A stretch of 14,727 nucleotides of DNA from Prosthecobacter debontii (GTDB taxonomy: Bacteria; Verrucomicrobiota; Verrucomicrobiia; Verrucomicrobiales; Akkermansiaceae). Numbering within the stretch: position 1 is the stretch's first letter; every line of letters starts with the position of its first letter. A program made the position numbers and the translations under genes. Below the pieces are notes generated by a model that worked only from the letters and a program-made list of their open reading frames with translations, made no database searches and was not told the origin of the DNA. Of this stretch, positions 14,439 through 14,727 are shown piece after piece. The stretch is taken from the NCBI GenBank assembly GCA_945883455.1, contig CAMCXJ010000042.1, forward strand, positions 1 to 14,727, given 5' to 3'.

Positions 14439-14727
14439 ATGATAAAACATCTGTTATTGGGATTATCTATCGTGGTTCCGAACTTAGCTTCCTGCCAAAC
14501 CGAAACGAAAATGAGCGAGACTGAAAAGAAACCCGCTGCCGCGCAGGAAGTGCCCGTGGGTGCGCAGGTCATGACCGTAGGGGTTGGTTGTTTCTGGTGC
14601 GCCGAAGCAGCATACAATCAGCTCGATGGCGTTTATTCCGCTGTTTCCGGTTACATGGGCGGCAAGACGAAAGACCCCACCTACGAGGACATCACCACCG
14701 GCTCTACCGGACATGCCGAGGTTGTCC
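14439..14727 (+). CDS. msrA: Peptide-methionine (S)-S-oxide reductase MsrA, predicted lipoprotein (3' truncated)
   Basis: The frame runs from ATG 14439 to the window end, giving 96 codons. MsrA reduces methionine S-sulfoxide in proteins. The nucleophile is C51 in GVGCFWCAE, followed by AYNQLDGVYSAVSGYMGG, then TYEDITTGSTGHAEVV, all standard MsrA core motifs. The N-terminus is unusual for the cytoplasmic enzyme: it has a short hydrophobic leader (IKHLLLGLSIVVPN) ending in a lipobox LASC with C19 as the lipidation site, then a charged linker (residues 20-43). The protein is therefore probably anchored in the envelope facing the periplasm. An internal M25 could give a leaderless form. It lies 57 bases after sodA. 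Whether an MsrB domain is fused at the C-terminus cannot be seen. Confidence 0.92.
   Translation, partial: MIKHLLLGLSIVVPNLASCQTETKMSETEKKPAAAQEVPVGAQVMTVGVGCFWCAEAAYNQLDGVYSAVSGYMGGKTKDPTYEDITTGSTGHAEVV

Noticed and set aside
13533..14450. 305-residue minus-strand frame across sodA and the rmuC 5' end
   Set aside because: It lies antisense to all of sodA, whose metal ligands and conserved motifs are intact, and it also overlaps the start of rmuC in a different frame. Its composition is that of a shadow frame.

Overview
The window is GC-rich, densely coded bacterial DNA. It probably comes from the Verrucomicrobia (Verrucomicrobiales, Luteolibacter/Haloferula/Akkermansia-like). The grounds are the gene content (cytochrome b558-type SdhC, long SdhA, secreted protein with SWLETTVTGP-type modules and a DxDxDGDGxSNLEEY tail) and the near absence of Shine-Dalgarno sequences. 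This placement rests on protein style only; there is no rRNA or other marker gene here.

Layout: 1-447 (+) is the 3' end of a probable cell-wall amidase. 603-1193 (+) is a small SAM-dependent methyltransferase. 1425-4946 (+) is a very large single-chain ABCG-type transporter with a TerB-like and FHA-like N-terminal half. 5104-8811 (+) is an exported kexin-type subtilase with a P domain, two Ig-like domains and two tandem beta-rich modules. The minus strand then carries rmuC (13644-12163), sdhC (11896-11204), an unrecognised 61-residue gene (11132-10947) and sdhA (10905-8935); sdhA is convergent with the protease. Divergent from rmuC, on the plus strand, are Mn-type sodA (13758-14381) and the 5' end of a lipoprotein MsrA (14439 to the window end).

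How the genes relate: sdhC and sdhA encode the membrane anchor and flavoprotein of succinate dehydrogenase/fumarate reductase (complex II). The iron-sulfur subunit gene sdhB, normally right after sdhA, is absent; the protease gene ends 123 bases away on the other strand. sodA and msrA form a plausible oxidative-stress pair (superoxide removal and repair of oxidised methionine). The methyltransferase, transporter and protease share a strand but are separated by 231 and 157 bases, so an operon is not evident.

No tRNA, rRNA, CRISPR array, insertion sequence or integrase was seen. No gene-free stretch exceeds 300 bases. The longest gaps are 1194-1424 and 11897-12162, and both hold short palindromes or inverted repeats. 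The best candidates for something new are the TerB/FHA/ABCG fusion with its large TM5-TM6 loop and the split sdh locus with a small unknown gene inside it. Nothing in the window is clearly an undescribed defence or mobile system.
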